Source of the DNA: Megamerina dolium
Lineage: Eukaryota > Arthropoda > Insecta > Diptera > Megamerinidae
DNA: 64,000 nt
Direction of reading: 5' to 3'
Assembly: GCA_963854835.1 (NCBI GenBank)
Contig: OY978527.1
Span: 30,112,047-30,176,046, forward strand
Position numbers and translations under genes: made by a program. The notes below the pieces were generated by a model, which was not told the DNA's origin, did no database searches, and saw only the letters and a list, made by a program, of their open reading frames with translations. Shown in pieces: positions 12,801 through 21,377 of this stretch; positions within the stretch are counted from its first letter, which is position 1; each line of letters begins with the position of its first letter.

Positions 12801-15572
12801 GTGTGAACTGAAGCCAAGAGGCGTAGAACGCCGTTTTTCACGTGTGAGCAAATGCTCCAATGACAAGAAAGAATGGGGTTTTTGCATCGAATTGTGACTT
12901 ATGATGAAAAGTGATTCCGTTACGATAATCCAAAACGTCCGGCAACGTATGGATACCCGGCCATGCCTCATCAAGCCGAATATTCATGTCGAGAAGATCA
13001 TAGTGTGTATTTTCTGGTCTGGTCTGGTGTATTATGAGCTGTTGAAATCGGGTTAGACGATCACAGGGGGCCTGTACCGACGACAATGGATGCCTTTGAG
13101 CGAGCATTGCAAGAAAAACTGACACAATACTCCGAAAGACATGACAAAGTTATTTTGCAACATGATCATGCTCGGCCTCATGTTGCGGCGCACGTTTAAA
13201 CGTCCTACCCCAGCTGCTATATACCCCAGACATTGCTCCTTCCGATTACCACTTGTTCTGATAGATGACACACAGCCTGGAAGAACAGCGCTTCCACCCA
13301 TACCAAGAAGCCAGAAATCATGTCGTTTCATGAATTGCCTCAAAACATGTTGGCTTCTTCCGACGCGGAAACCGTATGTTGCCGGAAAGATGGAAAAAAT
13401 AGTGGCCAGCGAAGGACAATAGTTTGAACATTGTATGCATTCAATTTGATTGCAATTTTTCGCAATCAAATTTCAATTTTCGAAAATAAACCGGTTCTCC
13501 AGTACTTGGTCTTTCCACCGGAGGTTTGGTCTTCCTCTTCTGCGCCGTCCTCCAGCGGGTTCCGAATATAACACCTTCTTAGCTGGAGCATGTTCTTCCA
13601 TTCGCTCGACATGACCTAGCCAGCGCAGCCGCTGGATTTTGATGCGCTTTACTATGTCAATATCGGCATACAGCTCGTACAGCTCATGGTTGTACCTTAT
13701 TCGGTACTCGCCACCAACGCAAATAGGTCCAAAGATCTTGCGTAGGACTTTTCTCTCGAAAACTCCAAGTATTCGCTAATCCGAGGTGGAAATTGTCCAG
13801 GCTTCAGCGCCATATGTTAGGACATGCATAATGAGAGACGTGTAGAGTGTAGTTTTCGTTCTTCGAGAGAGGACTCGACTTCTCAATTGCTTACTCAGCC
13901 CAAAGTAACACCTGTTAGCAAGAGTTATCCTACGCATACTGACGTCATTACTGCTGTTAATGCTGGTTCCAAGATAGACAAAGTCCCTTACTACTTCAAA
14001 AGCGTAGTTGTCAACAGTGACGTGCTGTCCAAGACGCCGGGACTCTTTGTTTGTTGACACTAAATACTTCGTCTTGCCCTCGTTCACCATAAGACCCATC
14101 CGACGCGACTCTCTCTCCAACTCTGAGAATGCTGCACTGACTGCTCACGCCGATTATGTCAATATCGTCGGCATACGCTAACAGCATGACACTTTTGTTG
14201 AAGATAGTGCCATTATGTCGTAAATCAGCAGCTCGTATTATTTTCTCCATAATAAGATTGAAGAAGTCGCACGATAACGAATCACCTTGTCTGAAACCCC
14301 GTTCGGTATTAAACGGTGCAGAGAGGTCCTTCCCAATTTTCACTGCACAACGGGAGTTATGCAGTGTCATTCTACAAAGTCGAATGAGCTTTGCAGGAAT
14401 ACCGAACTCAGACATTGTTACGTAGAGGTAATCCCTTACCGGACTGTCGAAAGCGGCTTTATAATCAACAAATAGGTGGTGTGTGTCGATCTGTTTTTCT
14501 TGGGTACGGTCCAATCAGGTTGCTGAGCATAGGCTTCAACCTTTCACACAGTACGCTCGATAGAACCTTGTATGCGATGCTCAGGTATTGCCTTATCAAT
14601 AATCCCGAATCACCAATCCGATTTAACGAAACAATGCAGTAGTATGAACAAAAGAAAGACTGTATAGCGGTGTTTCTCGATATATTTCATGCTTTCAACC
14701 GTGTCTGGTCAGTTTCAACTCACCAAAAGTTTGGTTGGTGTGCCACAAGGCAGTTTCATTCACCCTATCTTACTCTTCCTTCACATATTCAATTTACATA
14801 AAAATACTCAGTGGCTGAAAGATTGGCGAATCAAATCAAATAAAGTCTCTTCAGGTTACGTTCTGCTATAAATGTAACACCTGCTAAATCTGTTAACTAC
14901 GTAAGTATATTGCAAACTACCATAGAAAGCTCATATCTGAATCAAACATAAGGCGCTGGAAATAAAATTGCGAAATTTGAACTGGCTGCTATAAATGTAG
15001 CACCTGCTAAACCTGTTAACTACGTAAATATATTGCATGCACCTCGTAAGCAAACTACCATAGAACCCTTATATCTGAATCAAACATAAGGCGCTGGAAA
15101 TAAATTTGAGAAATTTGCACTGGCTGCTAAAAAAATTCGCAAGTTTCACCCTAAAGTAATCTCTTATTGTATTCAGCTGTCGTAAAACCTATATGGACAT
15201 AGTGTGGTATTCAGTTGTGGACCACAACGGCTAACTAAATCGTATCCTGAAAGTCCTGCCGATTATTCTTATTATTATTTTTAATTAGAAATGTAAAAAC
15301 ATATTTCGTGCTCATGCCTTGGATGTAATCAATATGCAGCATATTCATAGATTTATATGATTTCAGGTCAAGCTGGTTACTCGGCCTATAAGTACATACC
15401 ATATGGACCCGTACAAGAAGTGTTACCTTATCTCTCACGTCGTGCTATGGAAAATAAAGGTGTTTTGAAGAAAATCAAAAAAGAGAAACGACTCTTACTT
15501 GCTGAAATACGGCGACGACTTTTAAGAGGCCAATTATTCTACAAACCAAAAGGCAATTATGTGCCCATTTAA
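717..15572 (+). CDS. slgA: Proline dehydrogenase (sluggish-A), 5'-partial, multi-exon
   Basis: Mitochondrial FAD enzyme that oxidises proline to pyrroline-5-carboxylate. Visible exons, all with GT/AG ends and agreeing phases: 717-838 or 1240-1361 (alternatives), 2209-2295, 2384-2565, 10006-10070, 10155-10333, 10397-10571, 10644-10805, 10868-11059, 11124-11301 and 15367-15572 (stop TAA). The product matches the family over the whole barrel, for example [49 protein letters not shown] and the C-terminal [11 protein letters not shown]...[19 protein letters not shown]. It ends in KPKGNYVPI. The 5' exons, including the mitochondrial leader, are outside the window. The introns at 2566-10005 and 11302-15366 are swollen by transposons, but no coding exon is visibly damaged. 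The gene name rests on remembered similarity to Drosophila slgA. Confidence 0.93.
1240..1361 (+). CDS. slgA: slgA mutually exclusive exon, version B
   Basis: A 122-nt exon after acceptor CAG (1237-1239), with donor GTTTCT at 1362. It encodes [18 protein letters not shown], then [13 protein letters not shown] and [10 protein letters not shown]. It can join the exon at 2209 in the same phase as version A: the split codon AG|A restores Arg, followed by [13 protein letters not shown]. It differs from version A mainly at its two ends, as expected for an old tandem exon duplication kept for regulated splicing. Confidence 0.85.
1362..2208. other. slgA intron with a (CA)n microsatellite
   Basis: Intron between the alternative exons and exon 2209-2295. 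It holds a CA/AC dinucleotide run at about 1767-1788 and is otherwise AT-rich without recognisable features. Confidence 0.6.
2652..2695 (+). CDS. slgA: Possible alternative terminal exon of slgA
   Basis: Eighty-six bases after the donor at 2566 lies an acceptor (TATCACAG) and an open segment in the right phase (G|GA). It would add [14 protein letters not shown] and a TAA at 2693-2695. AATAAA-like signals follow at about 2703 and 2765. Use of this exon would stop the protein before the catalytic barrel. It could also be chance sequence in an intron; only transcripts can decide. Confidence 0.35.
2696..3681. other. slgA intron sequence without recognised features
   Basis: AT-rich sequence between the possible terminal exon and the first MITE copy. 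No exon, repeat or RNA gene that I can support. Confidence 0.5.
3684..4207. mobile_element. MITE family 1, copy 1 (TA target duplication)
   Basis: A non-coding element bounded by inverted ends GCCTAGATAGACGGCAGCC and GGCTGCCGTCTGTCTAGGC, with TA on both sides (3682-3683, 4208-4209). Two further copies lie at 31321-31828 and 47787-48310; this one is inverted relative to them. The interior repeats a TIR-like motif (TAATCCGCAATACTGCCGTC), so one end carries two copies of it. The TA target fits a Tc1/mariner-mobilised MITE, but the mobilising enzyme is unknown. Confidence 0.85.
4777..4930. repeat. Dispersed repeat, copy A
   Basis: Sequence from TTGGCTGTCAAATTAGC through GGCAATATATTGTCTGATAA is clearly related to 34961-35110 at the other side of the window. 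The copies share an ordered series of blocks (GACAG-TCA-GGCAG, CTCCATTGGCAATAT, ATTATCAAG-TAAAAAC). No coding potential is evident. The family is unknown to me. Confidence 0.6.
5647..5775 (+). mobile_element. Headless remnant of the SINE family
   Basis: This stretch carries body motifs of the SINE seen complete at 22395 and 63493: CACCTGTCGGCAA, GCCAATTCTTTCGACA, AAAAAGTGATGTCACAAG and GTTCTACCG. The tRNA-like head and the 3' tail are missing. Confidence 0.7.
5776..7040. other. slgA intron sequence with a retroelement tail remnant
   Basis: Mostly featureless AT-rich DNA. At about 6863-6890 lies GGCGGCCGCATAACCTAACC, which resembles the 3' terminal sequence of the non-LTR element whose end is at about 27150, so it is probably an isolated tail fragment. 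Confidence 0.45.
7043..8342 (-). mobile_element. mariner-type transposon, DD41D (rosa-like), damaged
   Basis: Both ends carry matching inverted repeats, about 30 bp long with few mismatches, containing TTTTCCATTAGG and ATAACAATT. They are flanked by TA (7041-7042, 8343-8344). The roughly 1.3-kb length is right for mariner. It lies in the large slgA intron, antisense to the gene. The coding region is described separately. Confidence 0.88.
7091..8230 (-). pseudogene. Broken DD41D mariner transposase
   Basis: The start codon at 8230 opens [17 protein letters not shown], a helix-turn-helix N-terminus. The frame is lost near 7990, continues in a second frame with [15 protein letters not shown] and [12 protein letters not shown], and is lost again near 7650. 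The last part resumes as [26 protein letters not shown] and [16 protein letters not shown] count 41 residues between the second Asp (QQD) and the Asp of PLDF, hence DD41D. With at least two frameshifts and an apparent short loss at the second, this copy cannot make active enzyme. The subfamily assignment to 'rosa' is from memory. Confidence 0.85.
8591..8960 (-). mobile_element. RTE-type non-LTR fragment with the true C-terminus
   Basis: Antisense reading gives [15 protein letters not shown] near 8910 and [10 protein letters not shown], then [20 protein letters not shown] and [16 protein letters not shown]. This is the C-terminal tail typical of these reverse transcriptase proteins. Related fragments are at 13496 and 28397, but those stop before this tail. 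Short deletions and frame changes make it a relic. Confidence 0.8.
8961..9746. other. slgA intron sequence, one unexplained short reading frame
   Basis: Mostly featureless. A short frame at 9127-9210 starts [20 protein letters not shown] and ends after RSTFQRR; its composition is protein-like, but I do not recognise it. A TCAA run (about 9710-9725) precedes the possible cassette exon. Confidence 0.4.
9747..9785 (+). CDS. slgA: Possible 39-nt in-frame cassette exon of slgA
   Basis: After AG at 9745-9746 and before a strong donor GTAAGC at 9786 lies a 39-nt block, open in the phase needed between exon 2384-2565 and exon 10006-10070 (both junctions phase 1). It would insert [13 protein letters not shown] and restore Gly at the junction. 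Phase, length and donor all fit; the acceptor has a weak pyrimidine tract. I have no transcript proof. Confidence 0.45.
11395..11700 (+). mobile_element. Jockey-like non-LTR fragment, 5' piece
   Basis: The frame gives [14 protein letters not shown] near 11415 and then, after a break, [20 protein letters not shown] near 11575-11640. The latter resembles the segment before the reverse transcriptase domain in jockey-type elements. A second piece of similar type lies at 14643-14880, beyond a set of other insertions. Heavily decayed. Confidence 0.55.
11716..12288 (-). mobile_element. RTE-type endonuclease fragment split by a SINE
   Basis: The flanks 11716-11769 and 12159-12288 match, in order, the endonuclease region of the longer copy near 30340-30510. 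Shared blocks include TTTGCTGTCT-TGATCGCAGC and TTAGCTGCAACAA-GTAGTG. The 389-bp gap between them is a complete SINE with a target duplication. The fragment is not colinear with the RTE piece at 13496, so it is a separate or rearranged insertion. Confidence 0.75.
11770..12158 (+). mobile_element. tRNA-headed SINE, LINE-tail type
   Basis: Flanked by a perfect 10-bp duplication TACTGACGTA (11760-11769, 12159-12168). The head has a polymerase III A-box-like TAGCCCAGTGGTTAG and B box GGTTCAATCCC. The body matches the copies at 22395 and 63493. From about 12083 the tail differs from those copies and instead resembles the 3' end of the non-LTR element at 27150-27228: GGTATCACAATGGGC, then a CTCTC/GAGAG block and CATAACCTAACCC. 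This suggests recruitment of that element's reverse transcriptase. Confidence 0.88.
12333..13495 (+). mobile_element. mariner fragment, 3' end replaced by RTE sequence
   Basis: TA at 12331-12332 precedes TTGGGAGTATAAATAAGTTC, a mariner-like terminus. Downstream frames give [21 protein letters not shown] and [15 protein letters not shown], all typical of mariner transposase, with many frameshifts. The match runs to a tail AAATAAACC at 13494 and stops at the RTE fragment, so the right inverted repeat is missing. Not functional. Confidence 0.75.
13496..14583 (-). mobile_element. RTE-type non-LTR fragment (reverse transcriptase part)
   Basis: Antisense frames encode the reverse transcriptase of an endonuclease-bearing non-LTR element: [31 protein letters not shown], the catalytic [12 protein letters not shown] (near 14160-14190) and [11 protein letters not shown]. 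Relative to the 28397 copy it lacks about 80 bp near 14512 but keeps the YADD box. It has frameshifts, so it is a relic. Its 3' limit, GGTTCTCCAGTAC, is identical to that of the 28397 copy. Confidence 0.85.
14643..14880 (+). mobile_element. Jockey-like non-LTR fragment, reverse transcriptase piece
   Basis: Frames give [10 protein letters not shown] and HAFNRVW, then [20 protein letters not shown] and [11 protein letters not shown]. These correspond to the reverse transcriptase A and B motifs and the following region of jockey-type elements. A deletion separates the motifs, and the YxDD box is missing. Probably the same original insertion as 11395-11700. Confidence 0.65.
14869..15129. repeat. 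Two-unit tandem duplication in the slgA intron
   Basis: Two consecutive units both run from TGCTATAAATGTA-CACCTGC through CTAAA-CTGTTAACTACGTAA to GGCGCTGGAAATAAA. The second unit carries an extra block of about 17 bp (GCACCTCGTAAG) in the middle. It adjoins the jockey-like fragment and may be part of it. No coding sense. Confidence 0.75.
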
Positions 15573-16361
15573 AAATACAAAAAAGGAAATAACCTCTGGA
15601 ATAGTAGTGGGTATACATATACATGCATATATATATATACAATACCAAACACATAAATAGTAGTATATATACACATATGAATACATAACGTAATGACGGA
15701 ATCTCGAAAGTAAAACCAGCCTACTCATAGTTTGTAATTTTGATTTCATTGCAGTTCATATAATTACAGAGCAAACACATGAAATTCATTGAAAAACAAC
15801 CACTATAGTATGGTAGTTACAAAAAAAAAACGAACAAGTATAATGTATGTGAATGATGTTTTACTTGTGTAAACTGTAGACATACATTGATTTTTCAATT
15901 TAGATTTAATTGTTGCTAATGCATTTTTTTGATTGCCAGTAAGATCGTCTTTTTAGTGTTTACGTGCGTATAACTATTATAATGTCAGACACTCAGCTCA
16001 GTCAGTCAGTGTAAGAGTGAGCTGATATTATAATATTTACTGTTATATATCCTACAAGTTTTGCTCCTTATAAAAATGTTGTATTTATAATATTCTCTAT
16101 GTTAATTTCTATTTATTACTATTTATTTATGATGCGGCAAACTATAAAAGAGCATTTTAAATGTTTTATTCTGTGTTAAAAAAGAAAACATTAAAAAAGA
16201 TTTCAAAACAACAAAAAAATGAAACTACATAATTTTAAGAAATGTGTATTCGTATTTAAATTTTAATTTCTATAACCATGTTTGAGTGTTTGTGGTATCT
16301 ACGTGAACGTATTTCTACATAACTATTCTATAATTATATTCTCATATTTTATGAGCATAAC
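15573..16361 (+). other. Probable slgA 3' untranslated region
   Basis: AT-rich sequence following the slgA stop codon, with no other gene. I cannot fix the polyadenylation site; several AT-rich candidates occur. Confidence 0.4.
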
Positions 16362-16401
<40 letters not shown>

Positions 16402-16402
16402 T
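16362..16402. repeat. (ATT)n microsatellite
   Basis: Uninterrupted trinucleotide ATT/TTA run of about 13 units. Confidence 0.95.
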
Positions 16403-17058
16403 AATTTATTGCTAATATTATTTATCATCACTTTAATTTAATGTTTGTTACTTTAGCTTTCACCATCATATAATTATCAAGATATTAAAAGCCCTGAAAA
16501 TTGCCTTTTAGCTTTTTATCTGAATTGTTGTTGTGATTTTAATTCTGATATTTCTGACCGATAATACCTATGCCTTGTTAATTATATAATGGTTTCGGCT
16601 AGCTATGCTATATTTGTGAGGGAGGGGGTGGGGGTTCAATTTTTTAACACTGGCGACAACAAACCCCCAACCCCCAACCAAGAACAGTCAAATCAGGGTA
16701 ATTTCTTATAATTTGAAATTTAAAATACGTTTCATTTACATATTGTTTTGGTTTTAAAATAAATATTTTTTATTGTTTGTTGCAATTTTTCTCTAGAAGT
16801 ATTAAGTATTGATGATTTTTTGATTTGTTCAAGTATTACGCAAATATGCAAAAATTGCTCGAAAACAATAAACACATTTAAAACATTCACTCAACTTTTT
16901 ATTAAATTTGTTATTGTTCATTCAACAGAGATGTTTCGTTTCTCATCAGCATTTTATTGTATTCGTCCTTGTGTACTCGCAGTTTTGTATTTATATGTAC
17001 GTGTTTCTATTTCCAAATAACATTTTAGATTAATATTGTAATTTATTATGCAATATAT

Positions 17059-17061
<3 letters not shown>
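16403..17061. other. Intergenic sequence with a G-rich/C-rich pair
   Basis: AT-rich except for GGGAGGGGGTGGGGG at about 16620-16634 and, some 30 bases later, AACCCCCAACCCCCAACC. The two can pair as a hairpin, or the first could fold as a G-quadruplex. An AATAAA at about 16758 could be a distal polyadenylation signal of slgA. Confidence 0.5.

Positions 17062-17124
<63 letters not shown>
17062..17124. repeat. (TA)n microsatellite
   Basis: Pure alternating TA run of about 63 bp. Apparent reading frames of alternating Tyr-Ile through it are artefacts. Confidence 0.95.
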
Positions 17125-17125
<1 letters not shown>

Positions 17126-18233
17126 GATGTATGATGTATCCAATAACATTCAAAATGACAATAATAAGAGATTAAAAGTAAAAGAAACATGGTAAGGATA
17201 TTGCAATATTGTAACTCAATCATACGCGAAAAGCAAATGATGAATAAAGAGAATTAATAAAACAATACCTACAAGTTGTGACTTCAAAAATTTAATAATC
17301 TCACTTACTCAAGTTTGACTAAATGTACTATTTTATTCGTCATGCTGAGTTTAGCATGAGCGCTATATGCACTTAGTAACTAACTACATTATACTTATAA
17401 AAAATATATATATGTACATACATATGTAGTTTGGCAATTAAATACACATACATACATAAACACATGACTTATTCAAACTTTTGGTTTGGGATCTGAATGC
17501 AGAACTGGATAAAATCAATTACATAACAATTATTTGTAATTTGTAATTCACACTATTTGATTATTTCAAATTTACTTTTAAGGATACTAGTAAATCCAAC
17601 AGTTTTTGAATTGCGCTATTGACTGGAATCGATTTTACTAAGGATCAGATTATGTTATTTAATTTTATTTTTTTTAACACTAACCAAAGAGGTTTATGGT
17701 GCAATTAGTCAACACGTATCGGTAGGTAACGTATGAACTGTTTCGACCTACAAATTGCAGTCATTATCTTTTCTCTCGTTCATAATTTTTCTCGTCTCTT
17801 TCCTGCTCAAATAGCATACATTATGCCCTCTACAGACGACTGGGACCTTGAAACACGAAATCGAGATTCCCAGTCATATGAGATTGAAGACCAAACAATC
17901 GAAATTGTAATGATCGGATGAGGTACTATACCGTGGTAGTTATTTGAATAATGTTGTGTTTCATTCTTAATTGGAAAAGTTCAATCGTTGTAATAATCTC
18001 GTGACTTTAAAAATGTATTACTTATTTTTTTCTTTTTATACTCGATTCTTTAAATACAATACAAATCCATGGTGGATTTAACAAAGTTTAAAAGTGTTCC
18101 CTTCATATAATTTTAATTTAAACGCCATCTTTAACTTACATTTTTACGAATTGTGCTTGAGGGATACCTTTGTATCAAGTACTACCCAATGACGATGAAT
18201 CAAAGTCTCAATGTTGAGAAGAGTGGTCACACT
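17125..18233. other. Intergenic sequence, one short unexplained frame
   Basis: Mostly featureless. A short frame at 17823-17921 begins MPSTDDWDLETRNRDSQSYE and stops at TGA. Its composition is protein-like and it follows a pyrimidine-rich stretch, so it could be a stray exon. I do not recognise it. Confidence 0.35.
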
Positions 18234-18500
18234 TTGGCTGAGTTCGAGATACCAATCACAACCGCAGTGTTGCAAATTTGCCGAAGCATCACGTTCTGTG
18301 CGAGTTTCTGGCAACATTTGCAGCACTGCGCAACATAAGTATCACAGAATTCAAAACTGCAACTTGTACCCGATGTCATCGCAATCATGCTCTATGGAAT
18401 AATAATTGGCAATGTTACATCAGAGTATCAGCTGAATATCAGTAGCATTGTTGCAAACTGGCAACAAGGTGACAATATTGCGTATCTCGAACTCACCCTG
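18234..18500. repeat. Possible small inverted-repeat element
   Basis: GAGTTCGAGATAC at about 18240 is matched in inverse by GTATCTCGAACTC at about 18482, with weaker complementarity inward on both sides. This could be a decayed MITE. No target duplication found. Confidence 0.35.
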
Positions 18501-19312
18501 TATTTCCGTTAATACATTGATGACTGAAATCTATTGTAAATTGTTACCAAGTTATAAATTGTAATACACTTACAATGTGTTGTTGTTGTGTTGAGAAACG
18601 AATTCTGCAATAGAGAGGACTGAACAATTCACTTCAAACTTCTCTTTGCCAAAGAAACGAACATGTAGCACAAAGTGTAAAACAATGTGAAAGTAAAATA
18701 TAACATCATTGACGAGGGTACAAATTTCATTGTCAGTGTTTGCTGTCAAACTAATGAAATTGTAATGAAATGTACACTGAGCAATAGGGAGAGGTTCGTT
18801 CAAATGTCTTGGTTGACAAAACGAAGCTACAACTCTTCCAAGAAAGTGGGGTTGATTAGACTTTGCCAAAGTGCACTAAACAATCGTAACAAAATATCAG
18901 AATGTTTCGTTGAAGGTGTCAGTTTTGGAGATGTTAATCCTAAAAAATTTTGTTGTTTGGGCTCTAAGTGTTGCAATATATTTAGAATAATGATATTCGT
19001 CATAGTATAAGATTAAGTAGAGCAATTGAAAAAGCGCTCTCTTGGCTTCGGCTTATAATATCAAAAACAGTTTCCGCTCTTAAGCGGTCTTCTTCTTGCT
19101 GTTTACCATAGTTGTTGTTGTGTACATTAATTGGTTAGAGTAATTGAAAAGAAAACCATTGAAATTACAAATTGTAAATAATCGTAGTAAGTAAAATAAT
19201 GATTATTGTCCAGTTTTGTCTGAATGCTTCACTGCTTTTAAATATAAATATATTAGGCCTTTATTAAATATATACAACATTAATTATACCTACTAGACAT
19301 ATTTAAATGGGC
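18501..19312. other. Intergenic sequence without recognised features
   Basis: A frame at 18687-19010 (beginning MKVKYNIIDEGTNFIVSVCC) is open, but I recognise no family and its surroundings show no gene signals. Confidence 0.4.
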
Positions 19313-19482
19313 ATTAGAGTGATTCAAAAAAGTAAAGTTGCAGTGTCATTCAATTTGATCAAAATTAGAACAAATTTAGCGTAATTCTTTTTTTTTATAC
19401 ATAAAAAACTATCTTTTGTATTCCGGAACTTGAAAATTGAAGCAACTTTACTTTTCTCCATACAAGGCTGAACCACTCTAAT
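19313..19482. repeat. Short foldback element
   Basis: The ends ATTAGAGTGATTCA and TGAACCACTCTAAT are inverted repeats. A second inverted pair, AGTAAAGTTGC and GCAACTTTACT, lies just inside. The roughly 170-bp unit would fold on itself and looks like a small non-autonomous element. Confidence 0.55.
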
Positions 19483-19689
19483 TTGCACAGCATATACATA
19501 TACATATATGTATGTACCTATTTTATTTCTAGATTTTGAATTCACATACAAACTAAAAAAGTAAAAAATCGTTCGTAAATGTATTCTTCAAATAGTTATT
19601 AAATTGTACAATGCCAAGAATTTGATGTTGAATAAAATTTACTTAAAAAAAGCTAGGACGTAATAGTATTTAAACAATACGATCCACAG

Positions 19690-20960
19690 AATGGGACCAT
19701 AGTTTCATCGGTACCTGCTTGTTTTGGCCGAGTATGTTTAGCCTGTCAAAGCAGCCCAACACCAGTTTTAATGTCACCTGTCAGACTTCGGTGGCGGTAG
19801 ACTTGTGTGAAATTGAAGTGGGCACACCTGTCAATCGCGCACATGTACCGCTTGCAAGTGGTTTTACTTTTTTAAGGGCTCCAAGTATTTTAAGGGGCAC
19901 AACTAGTTTGACAGCCTGAAAAAAGGTGATTTTTGTGAATTGTTTAAAAAAAAAGTATTGCATCGAATGTTTTAAAATTATGCAGATATATTTTTGCATA
20001 AATAATGAATACAAAGTAATTTTTACAAATGAAAATATTCGATTTTCAGCAAGTTATCCACCATCTCCTGAGTCTTCAAAAAAAAAAGTTTTCCCACTGC
20101 TGCAGTGATTGTAGCCTTCGCAGTGCCTGAAATAAAAAAAAAACAAATATTTTATTGAACTAGGTTATACAATGACGCTCGATTGTAAAAAAAAAAAAAA
20201 TTAAAATGCAACAAAATGGCGGATTTGTGAAAAAAAATTAAAATCTTGCTGAAAAATCTGATGGTTTCTGGCCTGCCATAATTATATTTTTCATCCAATC
20301 ATAAAACTGGAGGGTCATTGTATGGAAAAACAAATACAAAATAAGCTAAAAAAAGACCCAAGTCAATCGGATGATTTGTTATCAAGTTACAGCTGCAGCA
20401 AATTTGAAAAATGTAGTTTTGAGAAAAACGCGTTTAAAGATAAAAGTACTGATTTCATCGTTCATTGCAGCTGCTCTGTAAAAGGCTGTAACTCAGAAAC
20501 TATTTGAGATTTTCACTTTAAATTTTAATATGTTAATTTTAAAGGTATAAATGATCGGAATATCAAAAAAATCGAAATTTGTAAAATTTCAAACTAGTTG
20601 TGCCCCTTAAGGCCGAGCTAATAACTACAGCTCCAACACCTTCTCGTCTAAGGAGCCATCTGTGAACTAGATGATCATATTCTGGTTTATCTTGTATGTG
20701 GTAGATATACCTTCCAATTTGTTTTTGTTACTGAGTTCTGTTTTAAATAGCTTAGTGAAGCTGAACTCCGGATGCATCGAGTCCAACGGCATTGTAATCA
20801 TAGGAGGTTGTCTTGTGACAAATAGCTCCTGTTATACTTACACACGCCAATCTCTCGATCCCGCCAAATCTAGTGATCCGTAAGCCATCATGGGTCTGAT
20901 AATTACAGTGTAGATCTATCTCGATATTTTTAGTGTACAACCCGAAATTTCACCTGCAAT
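19690..20960 (-). mobile_element. Decayed non-LTR retrotransposon remnant
   Basis: Read antisense, 20752-20940 gives GGIERLACVSITGAICHKTT, like the conserved LQRLACxxITGAMRT segment after the reverse transcriptase. Sequence left of the inserted MITE gives LGCFDRLNILGQNKQV, like the RNase H region. The two parts are in the expected order and are separated by a piggyBac-type MITE. Strongly degenerate. Confidence 0.55.
19894..20606. mobile_element. piggyBac-type MITE (TTAA flanks)
   Basis: TTAA at 19890-19893 and 20607-20610 flanks perfect inverted termini GGGGCACAACTAGTTTG and CAAACTAGTTGTGCCCC. The interior is A-rich with no transposase. TTAA duplication with G/C-rich terminal bases is the hallmark of piggyBac-type transposition. 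Confidence 0.8.
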
Positions 20961-21377
20961 AGACCTACAAATCATAAATATTCCAGTTTTCCATCGTACG
21001 CACTGATCAAACGTTAAATGCAGATTTTTTACTTCTTTCTGTAATTCTATATTTATCCCAACCAAAATGATAGTTTTCAGACTTCTACGTTCGTACTTTC
21101 TTGTAAATGAAGCAATTGTGTATCAAAATCAGTCAAGCACTGCAGAGTGGATATCACATCGGCAACATTTGTCGCAAGTGAACAGACTTGTTGATCCGTA
21201 CGTACGAGTCCCATATTTGCGATTACGTTGTACGGTCTTGTTTAGGTTGAGTTGTGAACCAATATCGATAATTATCGACACTATGTTTTGAATACCACCG
21301 GCAGGTGTTCATCTCTAAGTTTTTGTTATTTACTAACTTGTGTAATATATTTGTATTATTTTTAAAGCTAATAAGTA
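20961..21377. other. Region upstream of TIPIN
   Basis: Short intergenic region presumed to hold the TIPIN promoter and 5' UTR. I see no certain core element; an Inr or TATA assignment would be guesswork. Confidence 0.4.

Noticed and set aside
16954..17223. Frame of alternating Tyr-Ile
   Set aside because: It is a translation of the TA microsatellite.
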